Positions 9,796 to 17,903 of a DNA stretch of 64,000 bases are shown piece by piece. The notes below the pieces were generated by a model. The model ran no database searches. It had not been told where the DNA came from and worked only from the letters and a program-made list of their open reading frames with translations. Location: the NCBI GenBank assembly GCA_028379895.1, contig JAOEKQ010000003.1, positions 62,001 to 126,000 on the forward strand, written 5' to 3'. Each line of letters starts with the position of its first letter. Positions within the stretch are counted from its first letter, which is position 1. This stretch comes from Burkholderiales bacterium (GTDB lineage Bacteria; Pseudomonadota; Gammaproteobacteria; Burkholderiales; Eutrophovitaceae). The position numbers and the translations under genes were made by a program.

Positions 9796-9824
9796 TTGAC
9801 CAACTGACTCTGAATCACTATCAT
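9796..9824 (+). promoter_or_regulatory. sigma-70-type promoter of tRNA-Asn
   Basis: A -35 box TTGACC (9796-9801) and a -10 box TATCAT (9819-9824) lie exactly 17 bases apart. Each matches the consensus at five of six positions. The GC-rich discriminator TAGCGCC follows, as at stringently controlled stable-RNA promoters. Transcription would start near 9831, just before the mature tRNA. Confidence 0.75.
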
Positions 9825-9838
9825 TAGCGCCTTCCAAT

Positions 9839-9914
9839 TCCTCGATAGCTCAGTTGGTAGAGCAACTGACTGTTAATCAGTGGGTCCCTGGTTCGAGTCC
9901 AGGTCGAGGAGCCA
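9839..9914 (+). tRNA. tRNA-Asn (anticodon GTT)
   Basis: A complete 76-base cloverleaf with encoded CCA. Acceptor strands TCCTCGA (9839-9845) and TCGAGGA (9904-9910) pair fully, followed by discriminator G and CCA. The anticodon loop CTGTTAA reads GTT, so it decodes asparagine codons AAC and AAU. The TTCGAGTCC T-loop and the TAGCTCAGTTGGTAGAGC D-arm are canonical. The unit has its own promoter and terminator. Confidence 0.98.
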
Positions 9915-9920
9915 AGAATT

Positions 9921-9949
9921 AAAAAGCCGTGTTTTTTACACGGCTTTTT
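9921..9949 (+). terminator. rho-independent terminator of tRNA-Asn
   Basis: GCCGTGT at 9926-9932 pairs perfectly with ACACGGC at 9938-9944 around a five-T loop. It is flanked by A5 before and T5 after. It lies 7 bases after the tRNA CCA. Confidence 0.93.
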
Positions 9950-10133
9950 CATGTTTGTAATAGTCTCATACAGTCTTAATAAAAACATATAAGCTATTGT
10001 TTTAAAATACTTAAAATTAATTTTCTTCACTGTTTAAAAGTTGTTTAAGTCCAGTTCGCATATTGAATAAGGTAAGATACAAGTATGTTAAAAGATGTAC
10101 TTGGCAGGAAGCTCACCTAGGAAATCTATCTAT

Positions 10134-10595
10134 ATGAAACCATTACAAAGATTCGCTATGCTCATCGCAGCTCTTTTATTTTGCACCAGCATTTTGGTTG
10201 CTGAAGCAAAAAGCGCGGAATGGTTGTTCGTACATACCGCTAATAGTGCCGAGATGATAAGAGATAACACCTTAGTAATGCCTGTTACACGAGATATCTT
10301 TGCTTTTACCGGTAGGCCGAATCGTTTACACGGATATTTGAACGCACATGAGTTCGTCTCAATGTGGAAAGGCAAAGGTGACACATTTCGAGGTGATCCA
10401 CCAAATGCCGTGCTGACTTGGGTCACCCGCATGAGTATTAAGGAAGCGGAGGTCGTGGTTGCGAATGCAACCGTGAGTGATGACGGACGATCAATATCCT
10501 ATGAGGTGGTATTTGAGAGGGGAGATTTTTTGCAAAGCAATATGGATAGGGTATCTTTATTCATTGATGGTTTCATCCCTCCCCCTAATTACTGA
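10134..10595 (+). CDS. secreted protein of unknown function
   Basis: I do not recognise this family. From the ATG at 10134 the protein has 153 residues. A clear Sec signal peptide (MKPLQRFAMLIAALLF, cleavage near AEAKSA) precedes a soluble domain of about 125 residues without cysteine pairs. I prefer this start to the one 13 codons upstream because AGGAAA lies about 10 bases before it and the signal peptide then begins correctly. It stands alone between the tRNA and a convergent substrate-binding protein gene, so the context gives no function. Confidence 0.75.
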   Translation: MKPLQRFAMLIAALLFCTSILVAEAKSAEWLFVHTANSAEMIRDNTLVMPVTRDIFAFTGRPNRLHGYLNAHEFVSMWKGKGDTFRGDPPNAVLTWVTRMSIKEAEVVVANATVSDDGRSISYEVVFERGDFLQSNMDRVSLFIDGFIPPPNY

Positions 10596-10777
10596 GCATC
10601 TCTGATCACATCTAAGCTATCCTTGACTAGCTTGCCTGACCATCTGAGTGAGTGTCTGATTTAACTCCTACGCGGGTTCCTCACTTAACGCAGGCTCATT
10701 CATCAGTTTCATTAAATATAAATATTTTATGACCTTACTCGATTTGTTAGGAGGTAAATATTCAAATTAAGTAAATC

Positions 10778-12031
10778 CTAATCAGGACGCTGCATATCAC
10801 ACGTTGTAGGGAGAAATGTGTCCTCGGCCTTCGTTATGAAATTAGTCATCGGGCCGATACCCATACGTTCAACGTCAAACTTAACTCCCTCAACCCCAGA
10901 TCTTTTAAACGTTGACACATAAAGCGGCTGCATTAATTGATGGTTCTCGGCGCGTATCCAAACTTCTCCGGTCGGACCTGTGTATCTAACGTTTTCGAGC
11001 GCTTTCGCAACCGTCAACGCATCTGTTGAGTTGGATGTTTGAATGGCAAGCACAAGCATTTCTATTGCATGCTTTAACGATAGAAAAAATAAATCATCAT
11101 TCGCTTCAGGAAATTTATCACGATACGCTTGCGTTAGCTTATCGGATTCATCTCCGCCTGCGTTTACATGCCACATTGTCACCTGTTTTACCCGGTCAGC
11201 GGCCGCATTTCCCATCGCCGATAATCCACCGACAATACCAGCATATTGCGTGTAAAAGTTTACATCTAATCCGGCTTCACTAGCCGCCTTTACGAGTAAC
11301 GCTAAGTCTGCTCCCCAATTTCCTGTAATGACTGAGTCTGCACCAGATGCTCGAATTTTAGCGATATATGGCGAGAAATCTTTAATTTTTGCCAATGGGT
11401 GTAAATCATCGCCTACGATTTCGATATCAGGTCTTTTCTCACCAAGCATCGATTTAGACGCATTAGAAACCGCATGACCAAAAGAATAATCTTGATTAAT
11501 CAAATAAACTTTTTTAATCGTCGAGTCAATTGCCATCATGTTGGTCATGGCTTCCATTTTCATATCAGAATCGGCATCAAATCTAAAATGCCAAAAATTA
11601 CACCGCTCGTTAGTCAAGATGGGGTCAACCGCTCCATAGTTAAGGTAAATCATAGCGTTATCTGGATTTCGCTGATTATGCTTGGCAATCGCTTCATTGA
11701 GAGCTCCCGCCACAGCTGATGAGTTCCCGTGTACCAAAAATTTGATGTTTTGATCAACAAGCTGACGAAACGCGATTAAGGACTCCTGAGGATTGGCCTT
11801 ACCATCAACCGGAACGATCTCAAATTTAACACCGCCTAGCGCACCACCTCGGTCATTAACACTGTCAACGAATAGTTGAAGCTCTCTCAGGCCGTGCTGT
11901 CCAACGTTAGCAAAGGGTCCTGACAATGGATCTATGAAGCCTAGCCGAATAGTTTCTTCTTTTTGAGTGCAGCCTGTCATGAGAATGACAACGAGCATAG
12001 TTAAGTGCGCAAATAAGGTCTTCATTTTCAT
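10778..12031 (-). CDS. branched-chain-amino-acid-type ABC substrate-binding lipoprotein
   Basis: This is a periplasmic binding protein of the Leu/Ile/Val (Peripla_BP_6) class, with the opening IRLGFIDPLSGPFANVG. The lipobox MTGC places the acylated Cys at residue 21, so it is a lipoprotein. The ATG at 12031 has GGGGAG 8 bases upstream, which decides it over an in-frame start 15 codons earlier. At 417 residues it is full length. No permease or ATPase gene lies nearby, so its transporter is elsewhere or it works alone. The ligand is unknown; these proteins also bind aromatic acids, amides and urea. Confidence 0.9.
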   Translation of the reverse strand: MKMKTLFAHLTMLVVILMTGCTQKEETIRLGFIDPLSGPFANVGQHGLRELQLFVDSVNDRGGALGGVKFEIVPVDGKANPQESLIAFRQLVDQNIKFLVHGNSSAVAGALNEAIAKHNQRNPDNAMIYLNYGAVDPILTNERCNFWHFRFDADSDMKMEAMTNMMAIDSTIKKVYLINQDYSFGHAVSNASKSMLGEKRPDIEIVGDDLHPLAKIKDFSPYIAKIRASGADSVITGNWGADLALLVKAASEAGLDVNFYTQYAGIVGGLSAMGNAAADRVKQVTMWHVNAGGDESDKLTQAYRDKFPEANDDLFFLSLKHAIEMLVLAIQTSNSTDALTVAKALENVRYTGPTGEVWIRAENHQLMQPLYVSTFKRSGVEGVKFDVERMGIGPMTNFITKAEDTFLPTTCDMQRPD

Positions 12032-12142
12032 TTTAAAACTCCCCAATTTCCGATTTGATACATAAGTTTTCTTCAAGGTAACTAATTTACACTGTATGGA
12101 TAGCCCTTTGTCTTTCTTGCACTACTTTTGTTTTTTTCGAAC

Positions 12143-13585
12143 CTAGCAGCCAATATAATTAGTCTTTACGCTGGTATAAAATTCCGCAGCATATCTTCCC
12201 TGCTCTCGGGATCCGTAACTCGATCCTTTACGGCCTCCAAATGGCACGTGATAGTCCACTCCAGCTGTGGGTAAGTTAACCATTACCATTCCAGCTTGCG
12301 ATTGTCTTCTAAAGTGTGTGGCGTGTTTTAGCGACGCAGTGCATATGCCCGAGGAAAGCCCGAAAGCTGTATCGTTGGCAATCGATAGCGCTTCCTCGTA
12401 ATTCTTAGCTCGAATAATTGATGCAACTGGTCCAAAAACTTCCTCTCGATTGATTCTCATGTCATTATTAGTTTCGGTAAATAATGCGGGTTGTAGGTAG
12501 AATCCTTCTGTTTCACGCTTCAATATTTCACCGCCGTATGCTAGTTGTGCCCCTTCTTTTTTAGCCTCTTCGATAAAGAATAAGTTCTGATTAAATTGAT
12601 TTTTATCGACCACCGGTCCAATGTGCGTATCGGGGTGAATCGCGTTTCCTATATTTAAATTATCCAGTCTCTCGACAAGCGCAGTTAAAAATTGATCATA
12701 AATACCATTGGTAATAATGAGACGGGATGAAGCAGTGCAACGTTGACCTGTAGAAAAGTAAGCACCATTAATCGCGCACTCAACAGCGTTATTTAGATCC
12801 GCATCATCGAGTACAACTAAGGGGTTTTTACCCCCCATTTCCAGTTGGAACTTAGCCATCCTAGAAATCGCCGCTTGAGCTACACTTTGACCCGTTTCAA
12901 CGGATCCAGTGAACGTAATTGCATCCACTTTTGGATTTGTTACGATCTCGTCACCGACAACACTACCTCGACCCATAACAAAATTAAATACCCCAGCTGG
13001 AGCCCCAGCATCAACGATAATCTTAGCAATCGCATGGGCGGTACCTGGCACAAGATCCGCGGGTTTAAATACCACGCAGTTTCCGTAAGCTAGCGCCGGT
13101 GCAATTTTCCAAGCAGGTATAGCAGCTGGAAAATTCCACGGTGAAATAATTCCAACGACCCCCATTGGTTCTCTGACAATTTCGACATCGATACCTGGTC
13201 GCACAGAAGGCAGTAAATCACCCGTTTGCCTTAGAACCTCTCCAGCGAAGAATTTAAAGATATGGCCGGCTCTAGTAACTTCGCCAATTCCTTCGGGAAG
13301 TGTTTTTCCTTCCTCTCTAGCCAATAACATACCAATCGATTCCTTTTGAATTAGGAGTTCATTACCAACCTTATCGAGTAATTCCGATCGAGCCTGAACC
13401 CCAAAATTGGCCCAAGCCGAAACGGCTGATGATGCTGCATCAATAGCCTGTTTCGTTTGCTCTCTGTCAGCCCTTACGTAATCTGCAATTACCTCACTTA
13501 CATCCGAGGGGTTTATATTTTCGGAAAATTCACCACCACTAACCCATTCACCTGCGATGTAGTTCAAATACTTTTCGCGTTGCAT
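12143..13585 (-). CDS. NAD(P)-dependent aldehyde dehydrogenase, 2,5-dioxovalerate dehydrogenase-like
   Basis: This 480-residue ALDH has all catalytic features: N151 in SPWNFP, K174 in FKPAD, general base E249 in LEMGGKNP and nucleophile C283 in GQRCTAS. The C terminus (SREQGRYAAEFYTSVKTNYI) resembles alpha-ketoglutaric-semialdehyde dehydrogenases, which finish oxidative pentose and sugar-acid pathways by forming 2-oxoglutarate. That fits the enolase-superfamily dehydratase gene 4 kb away, but the link is inference, and succinate-semialdehyde dehydrogenase is a possible alternative. The ATG is preceded by GGAGG. Confidence 0.9.
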   Translation of the reverse strand: MQREKYLNYIAGEWVSGGEFSENINPSDVSEVIADYVRADREQTKQAIDAASSAVSAWANFGVQARSELLDKVGNELLIQKESIGMLLAREEGKTLPEGIGEVTRAGHIFKFFAGEVLRQTGDLLPSVRPGIDVEIVREPMGVVGIISPWNFPAAIPAWKIAPALAYGNCVVFKPADLVPGTAHAIAKIIVDAGAPAGVFNFVMGRGSVVGDEIVTNPKVDAITFTGSVETGQSVAQAAISRMAKFQLEMGGKNPLVVLDDADLNNAVECAINGAYFSTGQRCTASSRLIITNGIYDQFLTALVERLDNLNIGNAIHPDTHIGPVVDKNQFNQNLFFIEEAKKEGAQLAYGGEILKRETEGFYLQPALFTETNNDMRINREEVFGPVASIIRAKNYEEALSIANDTAFGLSSGICTASLKHATHFRRQSQAGMVMVNLPTAGVDYHVPFGGRKGSSYGSREQGRYAAEFYTSVKTNYIGC

Positions 13586-13727
13586 AAATCCTCCAAATTA
13601 ATGATTTTTTCGACAAATTCAGATTCAAAACTTGATTATAAAATTGTGCCTTTTATTTTCAAAATAACCTTTTAGATGAAACTAACCTAAACGTAATAAC
13701 CTCGGTATAAAAGCTCTGATGTCAACG

Positions 13728-14426
13728 TCATCGGTCAAAACAAACGTATGCAAGATCGCTCGCCTCACCCTTGCGGAAGTCTCCTGAAAAATACTTATTC
13801 TCGTTAACACAGTCTGAAGAAACTTTAATATTTAATTGTTTTTCTGAGACCTTGAAATCCCATGTGCAAGCATTACCCCACGAATAACTGACACCATTTT
13901 TTTTCATATCCCACTTGTCAAACTGAGCTGATTTTGAAATTATTTCGTCACTTGCATTAACGCAATAAACCTCAAGAGATCCTGGGCTTGTGGCGTTTAA
14001 TCGGTATTTTGGCCCCACCTTTACGATAGTAATGTGTGTATGACCATCGTTTACCCAGGAGCCCTCGATTGGATGAAGGTCATTGACGCGATACCTAACC
14101 CGCCACAAACGAGTCTCATATAATTGGGTCAGACATTCCACGCTTTTACCGCAGAGAACCCTCTTTTCTACAAAAGTTCTCGCCTCCACTAGATACTGGG
14201 TTCTTGTTAATAATTGTCTGAGACCATCAATATAGGTCGACAACTCAAAATCAAGTGCGGAGAGCGCTGGTGATTGACAAATTATCTTTTGACTAACAGA
14301 TATATTTTCTTCGCAATCAAAAGATGGTGCTACTTCGAAATCATTAGCTAGGGGAAGTCCTATGAGACAAGCAGCAAGAAGCGCAAAGAGCGGGATGACA
14401 ATGGCTTTTTTTAGATAGTGCATCAT
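13728..14426 (-). CDS. LprI/DUF1311-like periplasmic protein
   Basis: A Sec signal peptide (residues 1-27) precedes a cysteine-containing helical repeat: SFDCEENISVSQKIICQSP, ALSALDFELSTYI, later VLCGKSVECLTQLYETRLW. This Cys-spacing and helix pattern is that of the LprI/DUF1311 domain, one member of which inhibits lysozyme. The second half (about residues 120-232) holds further cysteines and aromatic strands that I do not recognise. Two ATGs (14426 and 14423) could start it. It stands alone on the minus strand. The family call is by pattern only. Confidence 0.6.
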   Translation of the reverse strand: MMHYLKKAIVIPLFALLAACLIGLPLANDFEVAPSFDCEENISVSQKIICQSPALSALDFELSTYIDGLRQLLTRTQYLVEARTFVEKRVLCGKSVECLTQLYETRLWRVRYRVNDLHPIEGSWVNDGHTHITIVKVGPKYRLNATSPGSLEVYCVNASDEIISKSAQFDKWDMKKNGVSYSWGNACTWDFKVSEKQLNIKVSSDCVNENKYFSGDFRKGEASDLAYVCFDR

Positions 14427-14552
14427 TCACTTCAACGTCAAATATCAATTTTACAACTAATATAAACGTATTACTGTTGACCTACTGCCAGGTATATCAA
14501 CTTGCCACGAACTTTAATACAGATGTATCAAATATGAGAAAGGTGTGTACCG

Positions 14553-14583
14553 TAAAAAAAATAACGCGTCCGCTTCGTTATTA
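14553..14583 (-). terminator. rho-independent terminator after the Tai-like gene
   Basis: On the minus strand AATAACG pairs with CGTTATT (plus positions 14576-14582 with 14560-14566) around a nine-base loop. A run of Ts follows (A-run at 14554-14561 on the plus strand). The stem begins inside the stop codon of the gene ending at 14581. Confidence 0.8.
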
Positions 14584-14943
14584 AGTTGAATCGCATGTTG
14601 ATTCGCCAGACAGTGCAATTAAAATACCTGAAACAGCAGAGTACGGCCAAGTTTGCCGTTGATTTGTCAGCACATTAACGGCTATCTCGGTCAGTTTCGC
14701 ACTATCCCAAGATCCTGGAAGACACACAGGACTACCATGTACTAGAAACGCATAGGGCTGATCTTTGAGTTGCTCTCTGGTTTGGTGGCGGGCACCCTCA
14801 ACAACCCCCATTACAAAAGCCATACACGGCTCTTTATCCACCTTACACTCATTGAGAAATTGTTCTACTGATACAAAACCTTCATTTGCATGTGAACATG
14901 TCACGAAAATCATTAAGAACAAAAAAATAAATTTTCGCTTCAC
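14581..14943 (-). CDS. Rap1a/Tai-like small secreted protein
   Basis: A 120-residue protein with a Sec signal peptide (residues 1-19). Four cysteines are spaced as in the Rap1a/Tai fold: FLNECKVDKEPC, a central PVCLPG, and a terminal STCDS. Members with this fold include periplasmic immunity proteins against type VI amidase effectors, but many occur without effectors. None is visible here. Its ATG overlaps the stop of the upstream cytochrome c gene by four bases, so the two are coexpressed. That argues for a role beside the cytochrome rather than in immunity. Confidence 0.65.
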   Translation of the reverse strand: MKRKFIFLFLMIFVTCSHANEGFVSVEQFLNECKVDKEPCMAFVMGVVEGARHQTREQLKDQPYAFLVHGSPVCLPGSWDSAKLTEIAVNVLTNQRQTWPYSAVSGILIALSGESTCDST

Positions 14944-15263
14944 AGTTCAGGTAATTTTACTGTTACTTCAAAAGCAGAAAACCAAGCTGCTAAATCTTTG
15001 ATTTCTTCCATAGATAAAGCTGATGCAATAAGTGTCATGCGACGATCCTGTCGAATCCCTTTTCGATAGTCAACTAATGACTTTTCAAAATATATAGAGC
15101 TCATGCCAGCAAGATTAGGGGCCTCAGGATATGTGGATATGCCGTCCTTCCCGTGACAAACTGAACATGCGGATGATAGTTTCTTTCCGTTCTCAATATC
15201 TGCTGCTGCTGCTACAGCAATATTGATGATTAAACCGAGACACAAAATTACAAAGCGTTTCAC
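14940..15263 (-). CDS. class I cytochrome c, short
   Basis: Signal peptide (residues 1-21), haem motif C33-S-V-C36-H37 and a candidate axial Met at M54 (LAGMSS) give a small periplasmic c-type cytochrome of 107 residues with one haem. It is downstream of the PQQ-type dehydrogenase gene on the same strand, though a strong terminator lies between them. It is a plausible electron acceptor for that enzyme. This is inference from position. Confidence 0.92.
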   Translation of the reverse strand: MKRFVILCLGLIINIAVAAAADIENGKKLSSACSVCHGKDGISTYPEAPNLAGMSSIYFEKSLVDYRKGIRQDRRMTLIASALSMEEIKDLAAWFSAFEVTVKLPEL

Positions 15264-15275
15264 TATTCACTCCGA

Positions 15276-15307
15276 ATAAAAAAAAACCCCCAGCAGCAAG
15301 CCGGGGG
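15276..15307 (-). terminator. strong rho-independent terminator after the PQQ-type dehydrogenase gene
   Basis: Plus-strand CCCCC (15287-15291) and GGGGG (15303-15307) form the stem. Read on the minus strand, it is followed by at least nine Ts (A-run ending at 15286). It sits 16 bases after the dehydrogenase stop, so read-through into the cytochrome gene should be reduced. Confidence 0.9.
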
Positions 15308-15322
15308 CTTTCATGCAACTAA

Positions 15323-16567
15323 TTAATTACCGACGTAAGAGATCCTGTAGATCGCGCCTGCGTAATCATCTGATACGAGCATTGAGCCGTCTTTCATCAT
15401 AGTGATAGACATTGGACGTCCGTCATACTCTCCGTTTGCATTCAACCAACCTTCAGCAAATGGCTCCATCTTGGCATTGCCTTCATCATCGATGAAAGTA
15501 ACCATCACACGTGAACCACAAGGTGTTGTGCGGTTCCAAGAACCATGCTGTGCGCTGAAAATAGCGTTCTTGTACTTAGAAGGAAACTGGTCCCCTGAGT
15601 AGAAAGCCATACCTAAATCAGCACAATGAGCAGTTGTCTCAACTACTGGATGAACGATGCCCTCGAGTGGTGTTTGATCAGCATACTCATTGGTTCTGAC
15701 AGTACCGCCACCAAACCATGGATGACCGAAGTGCTGTCCAGCTGCTGTTTGTCGGTTTAACTCACCTGGAGGAATGTCGTCGCCCATACCGTCAACCTGG
15801 TTATCTGTCCACCAAAGCTCACCCGTTTCTGGATGGAAGTCTTGTCCAACAGAGTTACGTACGCCGTACGTGTAAACCTCACGGTTTGAGCCGTCACGAT
15901 CCATACGGATGATACCGCCGATACCAGTCTCTTTATAGAGTTCTAGCTTATCCTCTGGAGACACATTGTAAGGCTGACCTAGTGAGATATAAACCTTGTT
16001 GTCTGGACCAATGTCGATTACACGGGTTGTATGGTTGTAGCTCTCTTCGCCTTCTGGAATCAAATCACCTTTGGCTACGATGTCAACTGCTACAACATCT
16101 GGACCTTCAAAGAAGTATTCAGCTGCTGGAAACAAACGAACCTGATTTCGCTCTGCAATGTAGAGAAAACCGTCTTTTGTGAATTGAACACCGTTTGGCA
16201 CATCAAATGTAAGAGATGGAGCGAAGTCTTTCACTTCATCAGCTACACCATCACGGTCTCTGTCAGAAATAACCCAAACTTTGTCTTTTCGTGTACCCAC
16301 GAACAATGCAGTTCCCTGAGGAGCCATTGCCATGTCACGCGCATCTGGGACAATTGCGTATAGATTGATTTCGAAACCCTCTGGCATAGTGACATTGCTT
16401 AGTACTTCACGAATGTTATCCGCTTTAGCGCCGTCTTGAGCGATGTATGTGTGATCGCCCATTGTTTTACCTGAGGTACCGAAAATTCCGACGTTGCTTT
16501 CTTTAGCAACAACTCCTGTGGCAAATGCTAAGCCAGCAAGACAAGCTGCAGTTTTTTTAAATTTCAT
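15323..16567 (-). CDS. periplasmic PQQ-dependent sugar dehydrogenase (sorbosone/aldose dehydrogenase-like)
   Basis: A Sec signal peptide (cleavage near VVAKES, residue 22) precedes a six-bladed beta-propeller of the soluble glucose/sorbosone dehydrogenase class. Family blocks include MPEGFEINLYA, VPNGVQFTKDGFLYIAER, a GVRNSVGQDFHPETGELWW block and DNQVDGMGDDIPPGELNR. These enzymes oxidise aldoses in the periplasm and pass electrons to cytochromes. The ATG has GGGAG 9 bases before it, and the gene ends at a strong terminator, so it reads as a well-expressed single-gene unit. The true substrate is unknown, and I found no pqq biosynthesis genes here. Confidence 0.88.
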   Translation of the reverse strand: MKFKKTAACLAGLAFATGVVAKESNVGIFGTSGKTMGDHTYIAQDGAKADNIREVLSNVTMPEGFEINLYAIVPDARDMAMAPQGTALFVGTRKDKVWVISDRDRDGVADEVKDFAPSLTFDVPNGVQFTKDGFLYIAERNQVRLFPAAEYFFEGPDVVAVDIVAKGDLIPEGEESYNHTTRVIDIGPDNKVYISLGQPYNVSPEDKLELYKETGIGGIIRMDRDGSNREVYTYGVRNSVGQDFHPETGELWWTDNQVDGMGDDIPPGELNRQTAAGQHFGHPWFGGGTVRTNEYADQTPLEGIVHPVVETTAHCADLGMAFYSGDQFPSKYKNAIFSAQHGSWNRTTPCGSRVMVTFIDDEGNAKMEPFAEGWLNANGEYDGRPMSITMMKDGSMLVSDDYAGAIYRISYVGN

Positions 16568-16727
16568 TAATAAAACTCCCTAAGATTAAAAGTTCTTAAT
16601 TACAACTTACTACAACAATGCCTTAGGAGGTTTTCGAACTTAAGTCGCTTAACCCCATAAGAACACAGATTTGAACAGGAGACACCCTGTTGGTTCCCCT
16701 TCACCGGACCGTAACCCGATAAGCGAA
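16568..16727 (-). promoter_or_regulatory. structured 5' leader candidate of the PQQ-type dehydrogenase gene
   Basis: If transcription starts at the promoter at 16734-16761, the mRNA has a leader of about 160 bases. Three perfect hairpins are visible in it: GGTT/AACC (plus 16692-16695 with 16713-16716), AACAGG/CCTGTT around a six-base loop (16674-16691), and TTAAG/CTTAA around a triloop (16640-16652). None matches a riboswitch class I can name. It could regulate, or simply stabilise, an abundant mRNA. Confidence 0.4.
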
Positions 16728-16733
16728 GACCAA

Positions 16734-16761
16734 ATATTAACATTCTATGATATCGAAACAA
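16734..16761 (-). promoter_or_regulatory. candidate promoter of the PQQ-type dehydrogenase gene
   Basis: On the minus strand TTGTTT (plus 16756-16761) and TAATAT (plus 16734-16739) are 16 bases apart, matching the -35 and -10 consensus at four of six positions each. The 30-base dyad at 16771-16800 lies 9 bases upstream of the -35 box, where an activator would bind. Confidence 0.45.
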
Positions 16762-16770
16762 GCGCAAACC

Positions 16771-16800
16771 TTCAGTAATGCAATATATTGCCTTACTGAA
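16771..16800. promoter_or_regulatory. 30-base dyad, operator candidate
   Basis: Perfect 8-base arms TTCAGTAA (16771-16778) and TTACTGAA (16793-16800) enclose the perfect 10-base palindrome CAATATATTG (16781-16790). No T-run follows on either strand, so it is a poor terminator. The nested symmetry is more like a dimeric regulator's binding site, placed just upstream of the candidate PQQ-type dehydrogenase promoter. Confidence 0.6.
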
Positions 16801-16849
16801 AATCTTATTCATCAATATCTTTTGATTTTATGCATTTTTTTGCAAAAAA

Positions 16850-17851
16850 CTATTCAAACGGCTTTGATTTAATCCAATCGACAGTTTCCCTCAGACACGA
16901 TTCAATGTTTCGAAATGACACACCGAGACTATCCCGCCTTGTAAAATCAAATTTTGTTGCTGCTTTAGCCTCACCATCCATCGGTTTCGGCATTTGCATA
17001 TGTGGAAGAATATTTTTTAATTCTCGATATATGTCTTGCCAGTGCCAGCTGTCAAAGACCCCGAAATAACGACCTCTTGCTTCTGGATTCTCATATGCTG
17101 CGATGAATAAATTTGCCAGATCATGCAAATGACTCATTGACATTGAATCGTTAGGTACTTGTTCATGCCTTCCTTGGCCGCCACCGATCAAACGTTGTAG
17201 CCAAACATGAGGATTTCCGTCTAGATGCCTTGGCATAATTACAGGCCCAAACATTCCGGTGGGCATAATGATGCTGAGCCTGACGTTATGCGCCTCTGCT
17301 AGTTTAAGCGCGGCTTTTTCCATTACCGTCTTTGTCGCTGATGTATATTTTTTCGCACGACATTGCTCATGTTCATCTGACCAATGCTCCAATTCGTTTT
17401 TTACGGGAACAGACGGAACGGGATTAGTAGAACTCGTAGAACTACAAATTATTATTTTCTTAACTCCGTTGGATATGGCTGAGCGCATAATATTCAAACA
17501 CCCATTAACCGTAGGCAAAATGATTTCTTGGTAACCCTGTTCATCATTCATATCACGAGCAAAGATACCCGAAAATCCCTGATAAACAGGTATTAAAGTC
17601 GCAATGAAGACGCCATCCGCGTTCCTAGTCGCCTCGTTAAAATCTTCTTCGCAGCTCATATTCGCATTGTATAGTTGTAGCCTACCGCTTCCCTCAAGAG
17701 ACTCCAAAAATGCGGATTTAGTGCGATCTGAACAATCACGCATGGTCCCGTTAACTCGATAACCTTTGAGTAGAGCAGCTCGAGTTATATTTGAGCCAAC
17801 TAGTCCACTTGCTCCAGCCACACATACAATTTTGTTATTTTCAACGCTCAT
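16850..17851 (-). CDS. extended SDR, NAD(P)-dependent epimerase/reductase
   Basis: A 333-residue extended short-chain dehydrogenase with the nucleotide-binding GASGLVG near residue 18. The fold resembles dihydroflavonol-4-reductase-like enzymes that reduce aldehydes or ketones. The active-site block reads KKYTSATKTVMEKAA. Tyr and Lys are five apart (Y-x4-K) instead of the usual Y-x3-K, with Thr in the standard Tyr position. The start is ATG. The gene is 52 bases downstream of an enolase-superfamily gene on the same strand, so it may act on the dehydratase product. The substrate is unknown. Confidence 0.85.
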   Translation of the reverse strand: MSVENNKIVCVAGASGLVGSNITRAALLKGYRVNGTMRDCSDRTKSAFLESLEGSGRLQLYNANMSCEEDFNEATRNADGVFIATLIPVYQGFSGIFARDMNDEQGYQEIILPTVNGCLNIMRSAISNGVKKIIICSSTSSTNPVPSVPVKNELEHWSDEHEQCRAKKYTSATKTVMEKAALKLAEAHNVRLSIIMPTGMFGPVIMPRHLDGNPHVWLQRLIGGGQGRHEQVPNDSMSMSHLHDLANLFIAAYENPEARGRYFGVFDSWHWQDIYRELKNILPHMQMPKPMDGEAKAATKFDFTRRDSLGVSFRNIESCLRETVDWIKSKPFE

Positions 17852-17903
17852 TTATTCAAGCCGCGAAATGGTTATGAAACAGTCAATGTAAAGGAACAGA
17901 CTA

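Noticed and set aside
9839-9914. tRNA-Asn as an integration site for a genomic island
   Set aside because: No integrase and no direct repeat of the tRNA 3' end was seen downstream.
14581-14943. Type VI secretion effector/immunity pair
   Set aside because: Only a Rap1a/Tai-like fold is present. No amidase effector or secretion gene is in the window.
16600-16815. 71-codon minus-strand frame upstream of the PQQ-type dehydrogenase
   Set aside because: No ribosome-binding site, unconvincing composition, and it runs through the promoter and leader region that explain the DNA better.
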